Source: Luteibacter aegosomaticola (GTDB taxonomy: Bacteria > Pseudomonadota > Gammaproteobacteria > Xanthomonadales > Rhodanobacteraceae). Taken from it: DNA of 64,000 bases. The translations under genes were made by a program, and so were the position numbers. Where the stretch lies: assembly GCF_023078475.1 (NCBI RefSeq), contig NZ_CP095741.1, positions 2,852,001 through 2,916,000 on the forward strand, in the 5' to 3' direction. Shown here in pieces: positions 9,590 through 19,854 of this stretch (positions within the stretch are counted from its first letter, which is position 1; every line of letters begins with the position of its first letter). The notes below the pieces were generated by a model. It did no database searches, had not been told where the DNA came from, and worked only from the letters and a program-made list of their open reading frames with translations.

Positions 9590-9700
9590 TGCCAGCCGGT
9601 CCTTCGGACACCCATACGGCCGCGCGAACGGACGCATGGCGGACGTGCCCTAAGTAAGTCACCAGCCGCCCACGCCTCCCGGCGAAGCGGACCAGCTTGC
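9590..9700. repeat. Dispersed intergenic repeat R, copy 2
   Basis: Shares CCTTCGGACACCC, CGCGCGAACGG, CGCATGGCG, AAGTCACCAGC, GCCTCCCGGCGA and GCGGACC, in the same order and spacing, with 3911-4020. It immediately follows a family A gene. Confidence 0.6.
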
Positions 9701-9876
9701 CCCCGGGACCAACGGGAAGGAGGAAAGCCGGAGGCAACAGAAGAGTGGCACGGTGGCGACCGCCGCGAAAAGGGATTGCCTCGGCAAATCAGGCGGGACG
9801 GCCGCGCAACCGCGACCGCCATCACATTGTGCATCGCAACACCGGGGTAGGTTGAACACAAACAGGAGATCGAGCG

Positions 9877-10161
9877 ATGCGCCCCCAAAGCGAACGCGTT
9901 CGTCTGGCCCTGCGTCGACATGTGCGAGCGCAGCGCCGTTTCGAGCACCACGCCATTGGTGTGACCGCGGCGACGGTGTCCACGGCAGTGACGGCATGCC
10001 TCCAGCCGACATTGGCCTGGCCCCTATGGGCCACCTTCATCAGCACGGCCTCGCTCGGTGCGGTGGTGCTCGGTTTCTTGTGGGAAGAGCGTGCTCAAAC
10101 GGAGTCGGTCGTGCGCGCCAGTTTGCTCATTGAACTGAGCAAACAATATCCTTTGCGATAG
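9877..10161 (+). CDS. Small two-helix membrane protein
   Basis: A 94-residue protein with a basic N-terminus (RLALRRHVRAQRRFEHHAIG) and two hydrophobic segments (about residues 27-45 and 49-67), ending SVVRASLLIELSKQYPLR. AGGAG lies eight bases upstream of the ATG. It converges on family B copy B2. No family recognised. Confidence 0.6.
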   Translation: MRPQSERVRLALRRHVRAQRRFEHHAIGVTAATVSTAVTACLQPTLAWPLWATFISTASLGAVVLGFLWEERAQTESVVRASLLIELSKQYPLR

Positions 10162-10202
10162 AATCCGGAGCCCAGTGCGCCAAAGCCCACTTCTTCCGCT
10201 CG

Positions 10203-10469
10203 TCAGTCGTCCAGCGCGGACTGCCGTTTTTCATCCAGCCACCCTTCCGGCCGGGACATGGACCACTCCACTTCCCTGGCGAGGGCGTCCGAAATCTCGG
10301 CACCGGCCAGGATCTCGCGCAGGGCCTCTCCGGTCAGGTTGCCCAGAATGCCCCCCTGGGCCGCGGCCGATGTGAATCCTTCACCAATCAGTAGATCGAT
10401 AAGGTGCCGGAGGTTCGCCCGTCGCCGGGTCTGGCGTTCGAGGTCGCGGGTGGCGTCGGATGAGGTCAT
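10203..10469 (-). CDS. Family B Cro/CI-like protein (copy B2)
   Basis: An 88-residue protein with the family core RRRANLRHLIDLLIGEGF, then GGILGNLTGEALREILAG, then ALAREVEWSMSRPEGWLDE. In phage-type repressors the same order (xNLRxLI ... recognition region ... AR.IE..L..P.GWLD) makes a Cro/CI-like helix-turn-helix. The ATG at 10469 matches the N-terminus of the other copies; a longer frame starts at 10520. It probably binds DNA, target unknown. Confidence 0.7.
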   Translation of the reverse strand: MTSSDATRDLERQTRRRANLRHLIDLLIGEGFTSAAAQGGILGNLTGEALREILAGAEISDALAREVEWSMSRPEGWLDEKRQSALDD

Positions 10470-10609
10470 CGCATGCCGATTTTGTCCCATTCGTGACAGA
10501 AAGGAAGTGATCGGCGTCAAAGGACCAGTGGTCGATTTGCCGAAAAATCGGTTATAGAGCCGGCCTTGGTTGTGATGGCATAGGGGTAGCCCGCTCGAAC
10601 TCGCCCGCC

Positions 10610-10864
10610 ATGCCTTTTGCGCTTCCGGAAGCTCAACTCCATACCTTGCGCCAGTTGGACGATACCGGCCTGCTGGCCATTCATCCTCTGAACCGGGCCG
10701 CTTGTGTCTGGCTACGCGACCACGGGTATTTGTTGGAAAATGAAGGCTGGTGGCAAATCACGCCGCTGGGTCGCCGCGCCCTGGCGTTTTGCGATCCGAC
10801 CGCCCCCGGCGAGGGCAAACTCCGTTGGGGTCCCTCGCCGCTAACAGGGACTGAACCCACATGA
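10610..10864 (+). CDS. Small hypothetical protein, winged-helix-like
   Basis: An 84-residue protein; LHTLRQLDDTGLLAIHPLNR then ENEGWWQITPLGRRAL looks like the end of a small winged helix (the W-x-ITPLGRRAL type seen in MarR-like folds). Its stop overlaps the next ATG as ATGA, so the two genes form an operon. DNA binding is a guess from pattern only. Confidence 0.55.
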   Translation: MPFALPEAQLHTLRQLDDTGLLAIHPLNRAACVWLRDHGYLLENEGWWQITPLGRRALAFCDPTAPGEGKLRWGPSPLTGTEPT

Positions 10865-11112
10865 GCCACGACATCCGCTTCGCCGAATATTTTGTAGTGG
10901 TCCGTGATGACGATCAGGAGATCGTGGCGTCGACCAAGACCCTAGAGTGGGCCGAAGCGGTCCGTGACGCGGCAGAACGGGACACCGGTGAAGCACACCG
11001 TTGCCTTCCAGCCACCCAAGAGCTTGCCGAAAACTTTACCGATTGGGCTTGGCGCACCGAAACCATCGAGCGCGATGGGATTCCCACCGAGCTGGCGGTG
11101 ATCGACCGGTAA
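10861..11112 (+). CDS. Small hypothetical protein
   Basis: An 83-residue acidic protein (IRFAEYFVVVRDDDQEIVAS ... EWAEAVRDAAERDTGEAH ... TDWAWRTETIERDGIP) with alternating strand/helix character. Second gene of an ATGA-coupled pair. No family recognised. Confidence 0.6.
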   Translation: MSHDIRFAEYFVVVRDDDQEIVASTKTLEWAEAVRDAAERDTGEAHRCLPATQELAENFTDWAWRTETIERDGIPTELAVIDR

Positions 11113-12273
11113 GGGCTGTGGCCCTGAGAATGTTGAGCAGCGGAAGAAGAAACTGTCGAAAAGTCACGGCGTTAACGACCGATGCTCCAGCGGGCCACTA
11201 TCGGTGCGCTGCGTGAGAGCGTCTGTCTGATCTTGTCGTAGACCACATTGGCTTTTTTACGTTGCCGATTTGCCGCAGTTGTCCCCCGAAGTTGTGCGTC
11301 GGGGACTTTGTGATGAACGGCAGGCTGGGGACGCCAACAGCAATGCGATACCGCGCCGCCATGCTCTCATAAATGGAGCCACAAAATTTCCGGCGCCGCC
11401 CGTTGAGCGGCTCGTCCCCCCCTCAAACTCCTGAAAAGTCGTCGTAGAACCACCAAAGTCGCCGCACACATTGTCAGGCGCACGCCACCTGAAGGTCGAA
11501 GTGATCCAACCTCACCATGTTCAGCCTTTGCTCGCCGCTCAGCTTACCGATACGCTGATGGAGCGCCAACTTTTGAAACGTCCCGCTTCGCAGCGCCCCT
11601 CCCCTATCCGCCCAGTCGATAACATCATGCGTAAACGCCTACTCCATGCGGCCAGCAATGTTGGTCACTACGTGGGTACCCTCGGCGCACCGGACTTTGG
11701 CTACCCGGACTTACCCACGCCTATGACACCTTTGCCGAGCGAGATTAGGAGCAACGGATGATCAGCCTTGGACGTGGCTCGCTGCTTCTGGAGCCACGGG
11801 CGTTGAAGTGCCCCCACGGGAATCTTCGACGAGGGACTGGCTCGACGAGCCGACAAAGGACTGTCTCTTTGAAACGATAGGCACGCTTAGGGCCGAGGAC
11901 CCGCAGCAGCGGAACATCATCTAATCGAGCGGATATGCCGTGATGTGGAATTGCCCCCGAAACCGTCCTTACCAAGACCTCACATAGGCCATATAAAAAA
12001 ACGCGTGGTTTTTGCCGTGTAAAATGGCTAATTCGCCTTGTTAACGTTCTGCTCTCCAGTGGAAAAATGCTTGTGGACGGGCGGCGCTTCACTGTTTTTC
12101 GCGGCACAAAGAAATCTTGGTCGTTTCGCTTGCCGCATACCCTACACCACTGTAGCGGAAATGACGGCACGCGGCACTTGCGAGCGCCGCGCCATGCTTC
12201 CTCTTTGCACCGCATGCAGTTCGCAATGATCGGTTGATTACCGGCCAAAATCCGTGGTCGGCGAAAGCGAAAG
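11113..12273. other. Long gene-poor stretch
   Basis: About 1.1 kb with no supported gene; open frames at 11471-11761 (+) and 11745-12248 (-) have no motifs and poor start sites. Parts near 11990-12060 are AT-rich and could hold a promoter. Confidence 0.4.
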
Positions 12274-12732
12274 CTACATGGTGGCTGACAACTTCATTCG
12301 CATGGCGTCATAGTCCTTGCGGTATTTTCGAGCGAGCGAAATTTTCTGAGCATCGTTGAGTATCTTTCCCGCGAGCTGGAAAAAGCTCCGCTCCTCCTCG
12401 CGCAAATGCTCATGCAACTCCTCAGACAGCTTATGGACCGTTGCCATCCAGTGTCGACCTGCGTGGTCCGGCGTCTGCAGTTCCTCCACCAGATCATCCA
12501 TCTTGTGATGGTCGGCCAAAGCATCGCGTGAGGGATGCAGCCCTCGGTCGTCCATCAGCATCGGGACGTACAAGAAGCGCTCTTCCGCCGCCTCGTGCGC
12601 CGACAGCTCCATACGCAAGGCGGTGAAAAGCGCCACTCGGTCGGGGCCTGGCTTGGCGCGCATGAGCTTGCGGATGAGTGAGCGCTGGATCGAGTGGCTT
12701 TCGCGCAGTGGCTCGAAAATCGTCTCTGGCAT
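12274..12732 (-). CDS. Hemerythrin HHE domain protein
   Basis: A 152-residue all-helical protein with the metal-ligand pattern of HHE hemerythrins: RESHSIQRSL (first His), LSAHEAAEERFLY (His and Glu), LADHHKMDDLVEEL and ELHEHLREEERSFF. Such proteins bind a di-iron centre and take part in oxygen or nitrosative-stress handling. Length is typical of stand-alone members. No strong ribosome site is seen. Confidence 0.85.
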   Translation of the reverse strand: MPETIFEPLRESHSIQRSLIRKLMRAKPGPDRVALFTALRMELSAHEAAEERFLYVPMLMDDRGLHPSRDALADHHKMDDLVEELQTPDHAGRHWMATVHKLSEELHEHLREEERSFFQLAGKILNDAQKISLARKYRKDYDAMRMKLSATM

Positions 12733-12981
12733 GGGTCAACCCGGCTTTAAGAGGTGGCATGGTGCGGCGCGTGGCGTCGAAGGAGTGTCGACGCCGTCCT
12801 TGAGCTCGAGACCGGTGAAGAACCATTTGGTGCACCATGCCGCCCGATGCGGTCGGCCGCATGGGGTTCTCGTGCATGATGCCCAGGGGCTTATGCGTCA
12901 TTCATCGTGAGCCCATTAACGTTCAAATCGAGGCCGCCGAGAGGCGCCCATCCCATCGTGTGATTGCGGCTCCCCTGCCTC

Positions 12982-13686
12982 TCATGCCTCGAAGGAACTT
13001 CCCTGAAAATCCGCGGCCTCCCCTCCGCGGTTTTTTTTGGCCCGCCCCCTCCTCCGCTGATTGATATGGGAACGTTGAAGAAAGCGCTCAGCGATCCACA
13101 ACCCCGACGCCATGGAGATCGTCGCAGGGTTTGCGAAGAGCGCGCCCGGGAATATGGAGTTGTCATACATGTACAGGTTAGGCATGTCGAAGCTCCAACT
13201 GTCCGAGTCCAAGACCGCATCATCGGGCGACGGTCCCATCCTGCATGTGGCGAGCGTGTGCGCGGAGCGCGCACTGGCGAAGATGTCCGACGCGCCGTGC
13301 GCCTGCCAGATAGCCAAGAGCACTTCTGTCGCGCAGGTATCCAGCGCGCGTCGATTTCGGTTGCAGCTGAAATAAGTGCGTGCCGTGGGCATGCCGATCG
13401 CAACGTGCTCGTCGGACAAGGTCAAGTCGTTGCCTTCCGCAGGCACGCATTCGTCCTTGAACCCAACACCCGCCAGCGGGTTATAACGCCGAAGGCGATC
13501 CGCCAGAGCCTTTCCCCGAAGGGCTGCCTCACAAACCGGTGTCGTTGCCAGTGTTGCGGGTCGGATCCCCAAGCTTTGCGCCAGATATCCGCCAACAGCA
13601 TTGGCCCAATCGGATCCCACGAAATCTTCCGGCTTGGCGGGGAGGGACAGCCTTCGCGTTAGGGTGCCCGAACCTTCTGCCAGCAA
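12982..13686 (-). pseudogene. GMC oxidoreductase, C-terminal remnant
   Basis: Only the C-terminal substrate-binding part of a GMC-family oxidoreductase remains: DIFASARSAHTLATCRMG, then VLDSDSWSFDMPNLYMYD, then FPGALFANPATISM. Intact family members are about 500-560 residues with an N-terminal FAD-binding domain, which is absent. The frame also runs on past the usual end through a terminator-like hairpin (GRAKKNRGGEAADF), which shows that the original stop is lost. Confidence 0.7.
13011..13038 (+). terminator. Intrinsic terminator (rightward)
   Basis: CCGCGG, an 8-base loop, CCGCGG, then eight T on the plus strand. No rightward gene directly precedes it, so its transcript is unknown. Confidence 0.55.
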
Positions 13687-14057
13687 TCCACCTGGCGTTC
13701 TGCAAAAGCCACCTCAGCTCTGCTGGCGATGTCGATGGCATCCACCCCGGGACCCCGCACTCAAGAATGAAGAGGCCTTAGATCCGTAGTGGCGCGAGGA
13801 TATGCATGCTTGATCTCCCGTACTGGCCCTGTCTGAATCGATTAGCTGGACCCTCTCCGCCCGTAGGCCGTCGGGAAACTGTGCAGGCTTGTCGGGACGC
13901 CAGACGCGGGCCGTCCGCCGGCAGCGCAGCTCATCTGGGCAGGGAGCAACCGTCAGGACAGATGGCGGCACACGCCCCCTCTTATGCCAGCTGACCGCTT
14001 GGACGCGCACGCCGGAGCCGGGCCCGACTCCACCTCCACATGGCCGACGGACCGGAC
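13687..14057. other. Intergenic, nothing recognised
   Basis: Lies between the GMC remnant and the YihY-type gene; it probably contains the decayed 5' part of the GMC gene, but no motif could be traced. Confidence 0.35.
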
Positions 14058-15062
14058 TTACCGGGGTCGGCGCGAGCGTGCGGTGATCAGGCCAGCAACC
14101 ACCCCAGCCGTGATGAGGGCGGCAGGGCCCGCCAGCGAAGATGGACCGCGCGCCTGACGACGGGATTGTCCCGGAACTCCCGGCGCCCCGACCTCGGCGG
14201 GCGCTGCCTCTATCTGCACCGCGTGAGCGCTTGGCCGGATTGGCTTACCGCGAGCGTCGGCGAGGCTACGTGTCAGTTCCGCCCCGATCAACACAATCAG
14301 CGACGAATAATATGTCCAAGTCAGCAGCACAACGAACGCGCCAGCCGGCCCGTATGCACCACCAATATCACTGTGCGCGACATACAGCCCGATGACGAAT
14401 TCGCCCGCAAGGAAGAGGAGCGTCGTAACGACAGCCCCCAGCAGCGCATCGCTCCAGTCGATGGACGCATCGGGGAGCAGACGGAACATGAGCGTGAAGG
14501 CGCCCATGAACACAAGGATGGAGACGGCGTATTTCACCACGGTCCAACCGGCGCCTTCGCCGGAAAAAACGGCCTGGATTACGGCGCTCGCGACCAAGGA
14601 GACGATAAGCAGGAAAGCGACGCCACCCAACAGCGCAAAAGCACGGGCCCGAGCACGCAGCCATGTGCCCACAGCGGCACCGGGCTTGGGTTTCACCCGC
14701 CAGACGCGATCGAGAGTGCCCTGAAGCTGGGCAAACACCGCAGATGCGCTGAACAGCGTCACCGCCAGTCCCACGATGCCGGCAACGTGGCCCAGGCGGG
14801 GTCGCTCGTGCGCACTAGTGATGACGGACTCAAGGGATGACGCCGCCTTTTCGCCTACTGTGGTCCGCAGCGCCTCGCTCAACTGTTCCTCGAGTCCGGG
14901 GTGCAGCATCGAGAGCAGCCAGACCAGGAGCAAGAGCACCGGAGCTACAGAAAGCGCGGCATAGAATGCGAGCGCCGCCGCCCGGGTCATGAGCTCATCG
15001 TCACTGAACCCGTCAATGGTCGCCATGGTCAACCGCTTGAGCAAGGCAGGAATTCCACGCAT
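14058..15062 (-). CDS. YihY/BrkB-family inner-membrane protein
   Basis: A 334-residue protein with six predicted membrane helices. Family motifs are present: MTRAAALAFYAALSVAPVLL near the N-terminus, LFSASAVFAQLQGTLDRVWR in the middle, and YGPAGAFVVLLTWTYYSSLI followed by GAELTR. The role is uncertain; the family was once linked to RNase BN but is now regarded as a membrane protein or transporter. The C-terminal ~70 residues are variable. The ATG at 15062 follows GGAGAAACGGTG. Confidence 0.9.
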   Translation of the reverse strand: MRGIPALLKRLTMATIDGFSDDELMTRAAALAFYAALSVAPVLLLLVWLLSMLHPGLEEQLSEALRTTVGEKAASSLESVITSAHERPRLGHVAGIVGLAVTLFSASAVFAQLQGTLDRVWRVKPKPGAAVGTWLRARARAFALLGGVAFLLIVSLVASAVIQAVFSGEGAGWTVVKYAVSILVFMGAFTLMFRLLPDASIDWSDALLGAVVTTLLFLAGEFVIGLYVAHSDIGGAYGPAGAFVVLLTWTYYSSLIVLIGAELTRSLADARGKPIRPSAHAVQIEAAPAEVGAPGVPGQSRRQARGPSSLAGPAALITAGVVAGLITARSRRPR

Positions 15063-15310
15063 CACCGTTTCTCCGTCCGCGGACTACTGCCCAGACGATG
15101 CCTAGCGCCTTGTGTGGACAAAGTGACCAGCCGGGGCCGCTCCTTGGACGTAACGGAGAGCACCTGGACTCTCTTGCCCAAGCGCCGGATGCGACGCGTG
15201 GCGGCCGGCCAAGGCCCTCTGAGAGCTTCTTACTGCACCGCTAAAGGGCGAGATGATCGCGCCGATACCCTTGGTAAGCCCGGCCACCGGGTCCTTCGAT
15301 GAGGCAACCC

Positions 15311-15679
15311 ATGAGATGCCCTTTCCTTGCCATCGCCCTGCTGCCCCTTCTCGTACCAGGGCGCGCCTCGGCCGCCTGCAGTGCGAAGGACTTCAGCATC
15401 GAGTCCTTCGCGGTGAAACTACAACAAGGCTCCGGACAGCCCCGTTTCAGCATGAAGGGGCAGCTGGTGAATCGCTGTCCGGAGGCGGCCGCTGCACAGA
15501 TTCGCGTCGATGCGAAAGATGCTTCCGGAAAGGTGCTCGCCAGCAAGCAGGGCTGGCCAGCGGGGACGTCCAACATTGACCCGGGCAAATCGGTCGAGTT
15601 CGATCTGGGGCGGTTGTTTCGGTACCAGCCCGGCATGAGCGATTACACCGTCGTCGTCTCTGATGCCAAGACCTGGTGA
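15311..15679 (+). CDS. Secreted hypothetical protein
   Basis: A 122-residue protein with a clear signal peptide (MRCPFLAIALLPLLVPGRAS, cleavage near ASA-AC). The mature domain looks like a beta-sandwich of the FxLYD kind (FSMKGQLVNRCPEAAAAQIR ... ASGKVLASKQGWPAGTSNI ... GMSDYTVVVSDAKTW). The start at 15311 is preferred because GAGG precedes it; an in-frame ATG at 15299 is possible. Function unknown. Confidence 0.75.
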   Translation: MRCPFLAIALLPLLVPGRASAACSAKDFSIESFAVKLQQGSGQPRFSMKGQLVNRCPEAAAAQIRVDAKDASGKVLASKQGWPAGTSNIDPGKSVEFDLGRLFRYQPGMSDYTVVVSDAKTW

Positions 15680-15797
15680 TCCATGAGCACGTCTTCCCGT
15701 CTGCCCAGTTGCGTGCGCCGGGATCGACGGGTCGGCGAAGGCAGTTGGCATCCGGACGTCCTTCCGAGGAATCCGCGCAGAGCACGTTGGGAACGCG

Positions 15798-17477
15798 TCA
15801 AACCGCGCAGCAGACCTCGGCCAGGAACTTCCCCAACTGCCTCAGCGAGTAAGGCTTGAGCAGCAGCGGAAAGCCGTGACCCGCGTCTTTGGCAAGCAGT
15901 TCGCTGTAACCGCTGGTCAGCACCACCGGTAGGCCTGGATACTGCGAACGGATGGCCTTGGCCAGGTCTAACCCGCTGATCCCAGGCATCACCACGTCAG
16001 AAAACACCGCGCGGAAGCGTGAAGCATCCTGGGCGAGTTCCTGCAGCGCGAATTCGGCGTTGCGGGCGAGCGTCACCTGATAGCCGAGCGACGCGATGGC
16101 TCCCATCGCGAACTCGGCGACGTCGGCATTGTCCTCCACGACCAAGATGCGATGACCCTCCCCTTGCTCCAATCCCTCGTCCTGAGAGAGATGATGGGAC
16201 GGCGTCTGCTCGGTCAGCGGCAAATAGAGCGTAAAGGTCGTGCCTTGCCCGACCTGGCTTTGCACATCCACGTCGCCCTCGGATTGCTTGACGAACCCAA
16301 ACACCTGACTCAACCCCAAACCGGTGCCTTCGCCTACGCCCTTGGTGGTGAAGAACGGCTCGAAAATGCGGCTCAGCAGTTCGGGCGCGATGCCCGACCC
16401 CGTGTCCGAGACCCGAACGGCCGCAAAACGGCCTTGGATCGGCAGGGACCACCGGACAGCTGGCACCGCGCTGACCCGTTCCACATCAATGGTCACGCGC
16501 CCCCCGCCCGCCATCGCATCGCGCGCATTGACGATCATGTTAATGAGCGCGGTATCCAACTGGTTGCGATCCAGCAGCACATGGACGGGCTCGTAAGGCA
16601 GGTTGACTGTCACCGCGATGTGGCCACCCACGATCGTGGTGATGAGTTCGCTCAACGCCTGAATGCTCTCGCCGACATCGAACACTTCAGGCGACAAGCT
16701 CTGGCGACGCGAAAAGGCCAGGAGGTGGGCTGTTAGTTTGGCCGCGCGTCCGGCGGCCGACCCGATGGCCTTCACATGCCGCTGTTGGCGTTCGTCGCCG
16801 CCTGCGTAGTGCAAGAGCATGTCGACCGAGCCGGTGATGATCTGGAGCAGATTATTGAAGTCATGGGCAACGCCGCCGGTGAGCTGGCCCATGGCTTCGA
16901 GCTTTTGAGACTGGCGCAGCTGCTCTCGCGCCCGCACCAATTCCAGATGTGCCTGCCGGGCTTCCTGGGTAATGGCCGCGACTTGACGGCTATGTAAATC
17001 GCGCTCAATAACTCGCTCAGTCTGCTCACTCACGACACATAAAATGCCTTCGACTTCACCACTGGCCACTCGGATGGGTGAATACGAAAACGTCCAGAAC
17101 GTCTCCTTCATCGTGCCGTCGCGGTCCATCAGCAGCCTCAGATTCTTGAAGCTGCGGGGACGCCCAGCGAACGCGTCATCAATGGCCGCACACACCTCTG
17201 GCCACACGTCGTGCCAAACCGTCTGGAGCTTTGCTCCCATGGCGCCATGAAGCTTCTCGCCCAGCAACGGCAAATACGCGTCGTTGAAGAAGAAACGCTT
17301 CTCTTCGGCGCCCCATGCCAGCCACAAGGGCTCTGGGGAGTCCAGCACCATCGACAGGGCGGTCTTGAACTCAAGGGGCACATCGGCAGCGAGATTGCCT
17401 TGGGCCCAATCGCTGTCCTGCAGCAAGCGGAACGCCAGCTGCTCGGGGGCTGTGACAGTCAGCGGGAACGGCAGCAT
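15798..17477 (-). CDS. Hybrid sensor histidine kinase/response regulator
   Basis: About 559 residues. An N-terminal PAS-type sensor (about 35-160) is followed by a HisKA domain with H-box GVAHDFNNLLQII, a HATPase with NMIVNARDAM, DTGSGI and GTGLGLSQVFGF, and a C-terminal receiver (VVEDNADVAEF, phosphoacceptor in FSDVVMPG, Lys in LLLKPYSL). No membrane helix, so it is a cytoplasmic sensor. The VAHDFNN type is common in kinases with attached receivers. An upstream GTG at 17519 is possible; the ATG at 17477 is preferred. Divergent from glgX. Confidence 0.9.
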   Translation of the reverse strand: MLPFPLTVTAPEQLAFRLLQDSDWAQGNLAADVPLEFKTALSMVLDSPEPLWLAWGAEEKRFFFNDAYLPLLGEKLHGAMGAKLQTVWHDVWPEVCAAIDDAFAGRPRSFKNLRLLMDRDGTMKETFWTFSYSPIRVASGEVEGILCVVSEQTERVIERDLHSRQVAAITQEARQAHLELVRAREQLRQSQKLEAMGQLTGGVAHDFNNLLQIITGSVDMLLHYAGGDERQQRHVKAIGSAAGRAAKLTAHLLAFSRRQSLSPEVFDVGESIQALSELITTIVGGHIAVTVNLPYEPVHVLLDRNQLDTALINMIVNARDAMAGGGRVTIDVERVSAVPAVRWSLPIQGRFAAVRVSDTGSGIAPELLSRIFEPFFTTKGVGEGTGLGLSQVFGFVKQSEGDVDVQSQVGQGTTFTLYLPLTEQTPSHHLSQDEGLEQGEGHRILVVEDNADVAEFAMGAIASLGYQVTLARNAEFALQELAQDASRFRAVFSDVVMPGISGLDLAKAIRSQYPGLPVVLTSGYSELLAKDAGHGFPLLLKPYSLRQLGKFLAEVCCAV

Positions 17478-17647
17478 GGTGGCTCGGACGGGGGAAAGGC
17501 ATCCAGCATAGCCGACCACCCAGTGAAGGCGACTTCAACCGCACCCGGCACAGGCCAATCGATCCTCCACGCGCGCGTCGCCCCGCTTCAACGCGGCCTC
17601 GACCGTCGTGCGGGAATGCTGGGCCACCTCCCGCCGGCGCCCCTTCC

Positions 17648-19768
17648 ATGACTCAGACTACGACCACCTCCGCTCTCGCTGTCGCGGAGGGCCGTCCCTT
17701 CCCGCGCGGAGCTTTCTTCGACGGTTCGGGCACCAACTTTGCCCTCTTTTCTGCCCATGCGACCCGCGTGGAACTGTGTCTGTTCGATGAGGATGGCAGT
17801 GAGACCCGCGTGGACCTGCCCGAATACACCGACGAGGTGTGGCATGGCTACCTGCCGGAGGTGAGACCCGGCCAACTCTATGGATACCGCGTGCATGGCC
17901 CCTATGAGCCGGGCACAGGCCACCGTTTCAACGCCAATAAGCTTTTGATTGACCCGTATGCGCGCGAACTTTCGGGCGACCTAGTGTGGTGCGATGAACT
18001 CTACGGCTACACCGTGGGCCACCCCGACAAGGATTTGAGCTTCGACGAGCGTGACAGCGCACCCTTTGTGCCCAAGGCCGTGGTCGTCAGCGACGACTAC
18101 GACTGGAGCGATGTCCAGCGCCCGATGATCCCATGGGACGAGACGGTCATCATGGAGACGCATGTTCGGGGCTACACCATGCGCCATCCAGCGGTGCCCG
18201 AAGCGGTGCGAGGCACCTGCGCGGGCCTCGCGACGACGGCGGTGCTGGAAAGCATACGGTCACTCGGGATTACGTCGGTTGAGCTGCTTCCGATGCACGC
18301 CTATCTTGACGATCGCCATTTGCTCGAAGCAGAGCGGCGAAATTACTGGGGCTACAACACCATCGGCTTTTTTGCGATCAAGCGGCGGTATTTGTCGAGC
18401 GGGCACCGCGATGAGTTCCGCGATCTGGTGAAGGCGGCCCATCGCCAAGGGCTCGAGGTGTTGCTCGATGTGGTCTACAACCACACCGCCGAAGGCAGTG
18501 AGCTGGGCCCTACCCTGTCGCTGCGCGGCATCGACAACGTGTCTTATTACCGCCTCACCGATGACCCGCGGTTCTACATCAACGACACCGGCACCGGAAA
18601 CACCCTCAATGTGAGCCACCCTCGCGTGGTGCAGATGGTCACCGACTCGCTCCGCTACTGGGTCAACGAGATGCATGTCGATGGGTTCCGCTTCGACCTG
18701 GCGACCATCCTGGGTCGAGAGCCTACCGGGTTCGAACAGCGTGGCGGCATCTTGGACGCGGTGGCGCAAGACCCGGTGCTCGCTTCTGTCAAAATGATTG
18801 CGGAACCGTGGGACTGTGGCCCGGGCGGCTACCAGGTGGGACACTTCCCGCCCGGCTGGGCGGAGTGGAACGACCGCTTCCGCGACGACGTGCGCGCGTT
18901 TTGGAAAGGCGATGAAGGCACGCTGGCCGACTTCGCCAAGCGGCTTACCGGGTCTGCCGACTTCTTCGACAAGCGCGGTCGCCGCCCTTGGGCGAGCGTC
19001 AACTTCGTTACGGCGCACGATGGCTTCACCCTCTATGACTTGGTGAGCTACAACGACAAGCACAACGACGCCAACGGCGAAGACAACAAGGACGGCTCGG
19101 ACAACAACCACTCGTGGAATTGTGGGGCCGAGGGCGAAACGGATGACGCTGGCATCCAGGCGCTGCGCGAGCGGCAGATGCGCAACCTGCTCGCGACGCT
19201 GTTCCTGTCCAAGGGCACCCCGATGCTCCTTGCCGGTGACGAGCGCGCACAGACCCAGGACGGCAACAACAACACGTATGGTCAGGACAGCGAGATTGCC
19301 TGGCTGAATTGGGAGCGCGACCCCACCGAGGGGCGCCTGGCCGACTTCGTGCGGCAGTTAACCTGTCTGCGCCAGCGCTTTCCCTTGCTCCGTCGTGGGC
19401 GATTCCTGGACGGCCGCTACGATCAGGCCACCGGGGTGCGTGACATCGTGTGGCTGGCGCCCGATGGCTCGGAAGCTACAGAAGCCCAATGGACCGACGC
19501 CGGTGCCCGTTCGATCGCGGCCCTTATCGACGGACGTGCGCAGCAAACGGGCGTGCAGCGACCGGGCACGGATACCTCCCTGCTCATGCTTGTAAACGCA
19601 TGGGCGGAAGGCGTTGACTTCAAGCTCCCCGAGCACAGCGACGGCTTGGAATGGACGGTAGTCCTGTCGACTGCGCCAGAGCTGGACGCAAACGTCCGCG
19701 TCCGTGGCGGGCAGTCTTTCGTTTGTCCGCCGCGATCCCTTGTCGTCTTCGCCTGCGAAGCAATCTGA
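17648..19768 (+). CDS. glgX: Glycogen debranching enzyme GlgX
   Basis: A 706-residue GH13 enzyme of the isoamylase type that removes limit-dextrin branches during glycogen breakdown in the cytoplasm. An N-terminal CBM48-like domain (GAFFDGSGTNFALFSAHATR) precedes the barrel, which carries the four catalytic regions: DVVYNHTAEG, GFRFDLA with the nucleophile Asp, AEPWD with the acid Glu, and NFVTAHDGFTL. Length matches the family. No other glycogen gene is nearby, so it is solitary. No strong ribosome site at the ATG. Confidence 0.95.
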   Translation: MTQTTTTSALAVAEGRPFPRGAFFDGSGTNFALFSAHATRVELCLFDEDGSETRVDLPEYTDEVWHGYLPEVRPGQLYGYRVHGPYEPGTGHRFNANKLLIDPYARELSGDLVWCDELYGYTVGHPDKDLSFDERDSAPFVPKAVVVSDDYDWSDVQRPMIPWDETVIMETHVRGYTMRHPAVPEAVRGTCAGLATTAVLESIRSLGITSVELLPMHAYLDDRHLLEAERRNYWGYNTIGFFAIKRRYLSSGHRDEFRDLVKAAHRQGLEVLLDVVYNHTAEGSELGPTLSLRGIDNVSYYRLTDDPRFYINDTGTGNTLNVSHPRVVQMVTDSLRYWVNEMHVDGFRFDLATILGREPTGFEQRGGILDAVAQDPVLASVKMIAEPWDCGPGGYQVGHFPPGWAEWNDRFRDDVRAFWKGDEGTLADFAKRLTGSADFFDKRGRRPWASVNFVTAHDGFTLYDLVSYNDKHNDANGEDNKDGSDNNHSWNCGAEGETDDAGIQALRERQMRNLLATLFLSKGTPMLLAGDERAQTQDGNNNTYGQDSEIAWLNWERDPTEGRLADFVRQLTCLRQRFPLLRRGRFLDGRYDQATGVRDIVWLAPDGSEATEAQWTDAGARSIAALIDGRAQQTGVQRPGTDTSLLMLVNAWAEGVDFKLPEHSDGLEWTVVLSTAPELDANVRVRGGQSFVCPPRSLVVFACEAI

Positions 19769-19854
19769 ACACGATGAACTTGGCATGCCAGGGATGGCGC
19801 CGAGTGTCCAACGCGCTGCTTTGGGGCGCGCTAAAACAAGGTCACGCTGGCAGG

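Noticed and set aside
14040..14840. 266-residue plus-strand frame opposite the YihY-type gene
   Set aside because: Gln/Arg-rich shadow without motifs; the minus strand has the family signature.
18260..19111. 283-residue minus-strand frame within glgX
   Set aside because: Antisense shadow of a clearly conserved GH13 gene.
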